Positions 7,264 through 11,127 of a DNA stretch of 11,127 nt are shown here, in pieces. Position 1 is the first letter of the stretch. Every line of letters begins with the position of its first letter. A model generated the notes under the pieces. It was not told where the DNA came from. It saw only the letters and a program-made list of their open reading frames with translations, and did not search any database. This stretch comes from Planctomycetales bacterium. GTDB lineage: Bacteria; Planctomycetota; Planctomycetia; Pirellulales; Thermoguttaceae. Location: NCBI GenBank assembly GCA_007127495.1, contig SKZG01000533.1, positions 1 through 11,127 of the forward strand. Direction: 5' to 3'. The position numbers were made by a program, and so were the translations under genes.

Positions 7264-9837
7264 ATGGCTTTTCCGGACGAACGAGATCGGAATATTATCC
7301 GCATGGCTGAGCAGGTTGAAGGCTTGGCTACCGACCTGTGCGACTGGCTCTCCGAATTCAATCCTTCGCGCCAGGCGACGGATCTGTTGCCGGTCGCTGA
7401 GAGTGATGAGTTTGAAGTGTTGCAGCTCCGGCGACTGGCTGGAAGCCTGTACACGTCAGCCAAAGTGCCGGTCGCCGCGGCCGTGTATGGGCCGTCGCAG
7501 GTCGGTAAGAGCCTTTTCGTTGGGCAGGTGCTCAAGCCGCACAGCGAGAACTACTGCCCGGTGGGCGGCGACGAGACCCTGGGACCGCCGGCCTATTACA
7601 AAGAGCTTTCGTTCGACAACGACCTCAACCCGCAGTGCGGCTCGAACGAGGCCACCGCGCTGGTCACCCGATTCACCACGAAGGACCGGATTGGAACGGG
7701 CGTGTCGCCCGAGTACCCGGTCATGGTTCGGGCCCTGACGCGTGTGGAATGGCTGCGGGTGCTTGCTCGCGGCTTCCACGTCGAGTGTAAGACGCCCGAA
7801 CGCACTTGGCAGCAGGGCGAGTTGGAAGAGCTGTTCCAGGACTTGCACCGGCGTTATCCGGGCAACGAAGTGGACCGCAAATGGCGCATGGACATCCTCG
7901 ACGCGTTCTCTTATATGCGGTACGTGGACCGTCGCGGATTCCAAGCCAAAGAGGCGATCCTCAACGGCTTCCTCACGCGGTATCCGCTCAGTGAAGATGG
8001 GTACGTCGCCGCCGTGGCGACGCTGTTCTGGGACAACTGGGACTCGCTGACCGCGCTGTTCCAGCGCATTGCCAGCTTCCTGGCTCGCATTACACTGGGC
8101 GACCACGATCCGGCCATTTTTTCCGGCTGGGCAGGCGTTCGGTTTCTTTTGGACTCGCAGCGGGCGAAAGTCCATGAACGCCGCACGTCGAACGTTTGGC
8201 AGCGCGTCGATTGGTCGGATATGTATCTGGTCGAAAAAGGCAAGTACTTCGTACTCGAATACCGGCCCGGAACCGGGGCCGGCGGCGAGGAACTTGAAAC
8301 CATCCAAGCCGGTATGCTCGAACTCGCCATGCCGGTGCTGCCCCACCGGCTGAACGACGATTGGCGCCGCGTCGTCGAGCAGATGGACTTCCTGGATATT
8401 CCCGGCATGAGGGCCGGTCGCCAAGGCGCCGAGCAGGGAAAACGCACCTCGGCCGACTCCCTCGAAGAGCAAATGGAAATCATCAAGCGAGGCAAGGTGG
8501 CCTACCTGTTCGAGCGTTACACCGACGAACTCCAGATTCAGACCCTCCTGCTGCTCTCGCGAGGCGGCAACCTGGAAGTCACCAGCCAGATGAAGCACCA
8601 CATCGACAAGTGGGGGCGGGCGCGGTACGGCGAGAAATCCTGGCCAACCCGCGTCCGCGATGAAGTGCCCGCCTTGTTTGTCGGCCTCACCGGCATCGAT
8701 GAAGAGTTCCGCAACCGCGAAGAATATGCCGACAAAGGTCTATACGAGAACCGCCTCGGACAGATTGTCGATGCCCTCGGGCCCGTTATGAACGACTTCG
8801 GCGGCCGCGGCAAGCCGTTGACCAACTGTTACCCGATTCGTTACCCCGGCACCTGGGACACCAACGAGGAACAGCGTCAAAAGGACGACCCGGTCAAATG
8901 GGAACGCGCCAAAAAGGCGTTCCTGGAATCCGAACTGGTGAAGACGCACATCCGCTCGCCGGAACAGCGGTGGAATACGGCCATGCGCGACGACGACGGA
9001 GGACTGTCGCTGATCAGCGCCGGCATTCGCGGCGTCACCACGGCCGAGGAGAAACAGAACCAGCTTATCAAGCAGATTCAGGACGTGCAGAACCGGCTGA
9101 TGGAACTGGCCCGCGACTGGTGGGTCGATCCCGATACGAACGTCGACCGCGAAAAACGCCTGGCCGCGGCGCGCCGGGTCGTCAACTGGCTCATGGCCGA
9201 CGAGGAGATGGTGTATTATCGGGTCCATGCGATCCAGGAATCGCTGGCGGTGGCCGAAGGTGACGAGTTGGGGTTGGCTGACTGTGTGGAAACGCAAAGC
9301 CGGCGGCGCGGCGACCCGCTCCCGCGGCAAGTTCGCAACTTCTTGCACGAGTGGGCCACGTCCGGCGTGCCCAAGCGATGGGAGGACTACACCCAAACGC
9401 ACAGCGAGGGAGGGCCATGGCTCGAATCGAGCGACATCGGAGCCTTCAGCCGGTACTTGCGGGATTACCTGGTGTCGGAGCGCGTCTTCGACGACATCGT
9501 CGAGCGGCTCGAACCGGTGGTCCACCTGAAGACGCGCGACGAGGCCGCCCGGCGCCGCGCTCGCCGGAAGTATGTTCGCACCATCCTGAACGACCTGGTG
9601 ATGAATCCCGGTCCCAGTTTGGCGCCCATTCAGGCGGAAGACGCCCAGGGCGACGGCGACGCGGGGCCGGACGATTCGGGCCGCGAAAAGTTCGGCAACT
9701 ACGGCCTGATGGGCGCATTCGTCCAGCGGTGGGCATCGCGCATGCCTGCCGCATTGGCCCTCGGCGCCGGCGAGCACATCAAGCTGCCGCCGGGCAATAG
9801 CGAACTGGTCAAGCTCCTGGAACCGTTTGACAAATAA
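7264..9837 (+). CDS. srfC: SrfC-family putative virulence factor, dynamin-like GTPase
   Basis: This is an 857-residue protein, about the length of the SrfC (Virul_Fac) family. It is predicted to be cytosolic, with no signal peptide or membrane helix. GTPase motifs are visible. The G1/P-loop is GPSQVGKS at 76-83, and a G2 candidate Thr lies in ATALVTRFT (T131 or T135). G3 is LDIPG with D378 and G381, the D-x-P-G form typical of dynamins, and a likely G4 equivalent is TGID at 476-479. About 295 residues separate G1 from G3, far more than in a small GTPase, and this insert is helix-rich. Later come a coiled-coil-prone segment (about 594-616), a basic patch around 763-769 (RRRARRK), an acidic/Gly linker (about 790-808) and a short conserved-looking tail. 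The family is known from the srfABC locus; its biochemical role is poorly defined. The gene lies 242 bp after the giant Ig gene and 163 bp before srfB, probably in one transcription unit. Family assignment is fairly sure; GTP hydrolysis and membrane remodelling are inference. Confidence 0.87.
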   Translation: MAFPDERDRNIIRMAEQVEGLATDLCDWLSEFNPSRQATDLLPVAESDEFEVLQLRRLAGSLYTSAKVPVAAAVYGPSQVGKSLFVGQVLKPHSENYCPVGGDETLGPPAYYKELSFDNDLNPQCGSNEATALVTRFTTKDRIGTGVSPEYPVMVRALTRVEWLRVLARGFHVECKTPERTWQQGELEELFQDLHRRYPGNEVDRKWRMDILDAFSYMRYVDRRGFQAKEAILNGFLTRYPLSEDGYVAAVATLFWDNWDSLTALFQRIASFLARITLGDHDPAIFSGWAGVRFLLDSQRAKVHERRTSNVWQRVDWSDMYLVEKGKYFVLEYRPGTGAGGEELETIQAGMLELAMPVLPHRLNDDWRRVVEQMDFLDIPGMRAGRQGAEQGKRTSADSLEEQMEIIKRGKVAYLFERYTDELQIQTLLLLSRGGNLEVTSQMKHHIDKWGRARYGEKSWPTRVRDEVPALFVGLTGIDEEFRNREEYADKGLYENRLGQIVDALGPVMNDFGGRGKPLTNCYPIRYPGTWDTNEEQRQKDDPVKWERAKKAFLESELVKTHIRSPEQRWNTAMRDDDGGLSLISAGIRGVTTAEEKQNQLIKQIQDVQNRLMELARDWWVDPDTNVDREKRLAAARRVVNWLMADEEMVYYRVHAIQESLAVAEGDELGLADCVETQSRRRGDPLPRQVRNFLHEWATSGVPKRWEDYTQTHSEGGPWLESSDIGAFSRYLRDYLVSERVFDDIVERLEPVVHLKTRDEAARRRARRKYVRTILNDLVMNPGPSLAPIQAEDAQGDGDAGPDDSGREKFGNYGLMGAFVQRWASRMPAALALGAGEHIKLPPGNSELVKLLEPFDK

Positions 9838-10000
9838 CCACTACAATGCGACTGAAGACTCTCCGAGTCGTGGCCGTGTGCCTGCCCGTCTAGGTTCTCC
9901 GCCGTCGAACGCCTCGGGGAATGGCACGGAAGGCCATCGAAGTTCGGAGCGTCGTGCCGCTGAATTACGGATCGAAACAACTCAATAGCGACAACATCCC
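9838..10000. other. Spacer between srfC and srfB with inverted repeats
   Basis: This is 163 bp between the TAA of srfC and the ATG of srfB. It contains a perfect 5-bp stem with a 3-nt loop (GACTC-TCC-GAGTC, 9857-9869) and a 6-bp inverted repeat GGCACG (9923-9928) / CGTGCC (9953-9958) with a 24-nt loop. Neither is followed by a T-run. No Shine-Dalgarno sequence precedes ATG 10001. An in-frame TAG at 9986-9988 prevents the srfB frame from extending upstream, so the gap is real unless there is a frameshift. Confidence 0.5.
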
Positions 10001-11127
10001 ATGCATGTACTGTTTGCCAACACCGGAGTTCAACTTGTCTGTATTCCACTTCGTGGAGGCCGCTTCCAAACCGGGCAGATCGGTTACGGGTGGCAACGAA
10101 CGAGTTGCGGTTCCGGCAATGAAAAGGAAGAACCGCGCCACTACCCCTACATCCAATGGCAGGTCGTGCAAGCCGGCGCCACGAAGCTCTTCCTTGCGGT
10201 GGACACCACCTGCGGCGATCCCGAGGTCGGCTTCTTTTGCGAAGCGAGCACGCTGACGCAGGACTACCCGATCCACCTCGACGGGCTGTTGGATTTGACC
10301 GGGCAGCCGCTCCGCGGCGTGCCGCCGGTGGAGTTGGTCATTCGCCCGGCCACGGCCACCGCCGGCGACGCCAAGCACGTCCACATGGTAGTCGACTTCG
10401 GGAATTCGCGCACCGGCGTGCTCCTGCTGGAGGTGGCGGGCGAAATCAGCCAAACGCCGCAAATGCTCCCCTTTGAGCTGCTGAACCGATATCACCTCGA
10501 TGCCTGGAATGACGAGGGGCAATACGTACCCTCGCCCAGCGCGCGCTGGTTTTCTTCGAAAACGCATTGGTGCAATACGCCCTATGCACCGCCGCTGCCA
10601 AAGACCAAGGTCGAATATCACGCCATCACCGAGGAGGAGAACCGCGCGGGATGGTTCGCGCGAGGGAAGAAGAAGGCCCGGCAAAACAAGGTCGAAGTGA
10701 CAGTTGTTCCGCCGCTGTTTGAGGACCGCTCCATGGTGCGCATGGGCCGCGAGGCCGACGACGTCACCCAAGTGATTCGTGCCGAGGGCGATATCCGCAC
10801 CGGCCTCAGTTCGCCGAAGCGCTACCTCTGGGCCGACGATGCCAGTTGGTTGGAAGGCGCCAACTGGCACATGGCCGATCCCTCCGACCGGTGCCAGACG
10901 GGCGTCTACGCCTCGACACTCCAAGGTCCCTTGCTACGCTTCATCCACGAGGACGACCGCGATTTCCTGCTCCAGGAACGCCCCCCACGAGAAAATGAAT
11001 ACGCTTCGGAAACGCCTTTGAAGCCGCGGCATGCTCCGCGGGCTATGATGACCGCCGCCCTATACGAGCTGCTGTGCCAGGCGTATATGTACGTGAACTC
11101 CGACGCGTACCGCGCCGCTTCCGGCGA
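10001..11127 (+). CDS. srfB: SrfB-family protein, N-terminal 375 codons (3' end outside window)
   Basis: The frame is open from ATG 10001 to the right edge. SrfB proteins usually reach about 1,000 residues, so roughly two thirds is missing. The start LFANTGVQLVCIPL resembles the family's opening 'liaNsGvQfldf'. MVVDFGNSRTG at 129-139 has the D-x-G-x-S/T pattern of the phosphate-1 loop of actin/Hsp70-type ATPases (D132, G134, S136, T138). Further family-like blocks are LSSPKRYLWADD (about 270-281), LLRFIHEDDRDFLLQ (about 311-325) and, near the edge, an RAMMTAALYELL segment followed by QAYMYVNSDAYR. No signal peptide or membrane helix is seen, so it should act in the cytosol. SrfB is a standard neighbour of SrfC, here placed downstream of it. 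Residues 1-128 precede the phosphate-1 loop and may form a separate N-terminal domain. ATG 10001 is the only ATG after the in-frame TAG at 9986 that keeps this opening. ATPase activity is inferred from the fold. Confidence 0.85.
   Translation, partial: MHVLFANTGVQLVCIPLRGGRFQTGQIGYGWQRTSCGSGNEKEEPRHYPYIQWQVVQAGATKLFLAVDTTCGDPEVGFFCEASTLTQDYPIHLDGLLDLTGQPLRGVPPVELVIRPATATAGDAKHVHMVVDFGNSRTGVLLLEVAGEISQTPQMLPFELLNRYHLDAWNDEGQYVPSPSARWFSSKTHWCNTPYAPPLPKTKVEYHAITEEENRAGWFARGKKKARQNKVEVTVVPPLFEDRSMVRMGREADDVTQVIRAEGDIRTGLSSPKRYLWADDASWLEGANWHMADPSDRCQTGVYASTLQGPLLRFIHEDDRDFLLQERPPRENEYASETPLKPRHAPRAMMTAALYELLCQAYMYVNSDAYRAASG

Noticed and set aside
7456..8601. Long minus-strand open frame (381 codons) inside srfC
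   Set aside because: It is a mirror of a GC-rich coding strand. The opposite frame has clear GTPase motifs and this one has low-complexity, His/Arg-rich sequence.
8740..9777. Long minus-strand open frame (345 codons) inside srfC
   Set aside because: Antisense shadow of the SrfC reading frame, with no recognisable motif.
9921..10256. Plus-strand open frame of 111 codons overlapping the srfB start
   Set aside because: It is in a different frame from the SrfB sequence, is rich in Arg/Ser/Pro, and ends where srfB continues.
9965..10924. Minus-strand open frame (319 codons) over the start of srfB
   Set aside because: Antisense shadow. The plus frame from 10001 contains SrfB-like blocks and stays open to the window edge.

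Overview
The window is GC-rich chromosomal DNA. It carries three plus-strand protein genes that appear to belong together, plus the tail of an unrelated gene at the left edge. The high GC content, a >2,000-residue membrane-anchored Ig-repeat protein, SrfB/SrfC homologues outside Enterobacteria and the near absence of Shine-Dalgarno sites suggest a planctomycete or a similar large-genome bacterium. No rRNA or marker gene is present, so this is inference.

Layout. (1) Positions 1-187 hold the last 61 codons of an NfeD-type protein (C-terminal OB-fold). (2) Positions 188-664 are a 477-bp, partly AT-richer intergenic region. It has an exact 20-bp tandem duplication, a perfect TTATCCACA (DnaA-box-like) nonamer and small inverted repeats, but no convincing gene. 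(3) Positions 665-7021 encode a 2,118-residue protein. It has an N-terminal cytoplasmic part with a coiled-coil-prone segment and a four-cysteine zinc ribbon, one transmembrane helix, about 18-19 divergent BIG2-like Ig modules, a Gly/His-rich linker and a distinct C-terminal domain. (4) Positions 7022-7263 are a spacer with three small hairpins. (5) Positions 7264-9837 encode an 857-residue SrfC-family (Virul_Fac) protein with dynamin-like GTPase motifs. (6) Positions 9838-10000 are a spacer with inverted repeats. (7) Positions 10001 to the right edge hold the first 375 codons of an SrfB-family protein with an actin/Hsp70-like phosphate-1 motif.

Interpretation. SrfB and SrfC are known as neighbours in the srfABC locus of Enterobacteria, where their mechanism is poorly defined. 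Here the order is C then B, and a giant single-pass Ig-repeat protein stands upstream. No SrfA-like protein is seen in the window. The most interesting hypothesis is a trans-envelope machine. A cytosolic dynamin-like GTPase and an actin/Hsp70-like ATPase would couple, through the zinc-ribbon cytoplasmic head, to a long exoplasmic Ig stalk. Gene identities rest on sequence motifs and family knowledge. The shared mechanism is inference.
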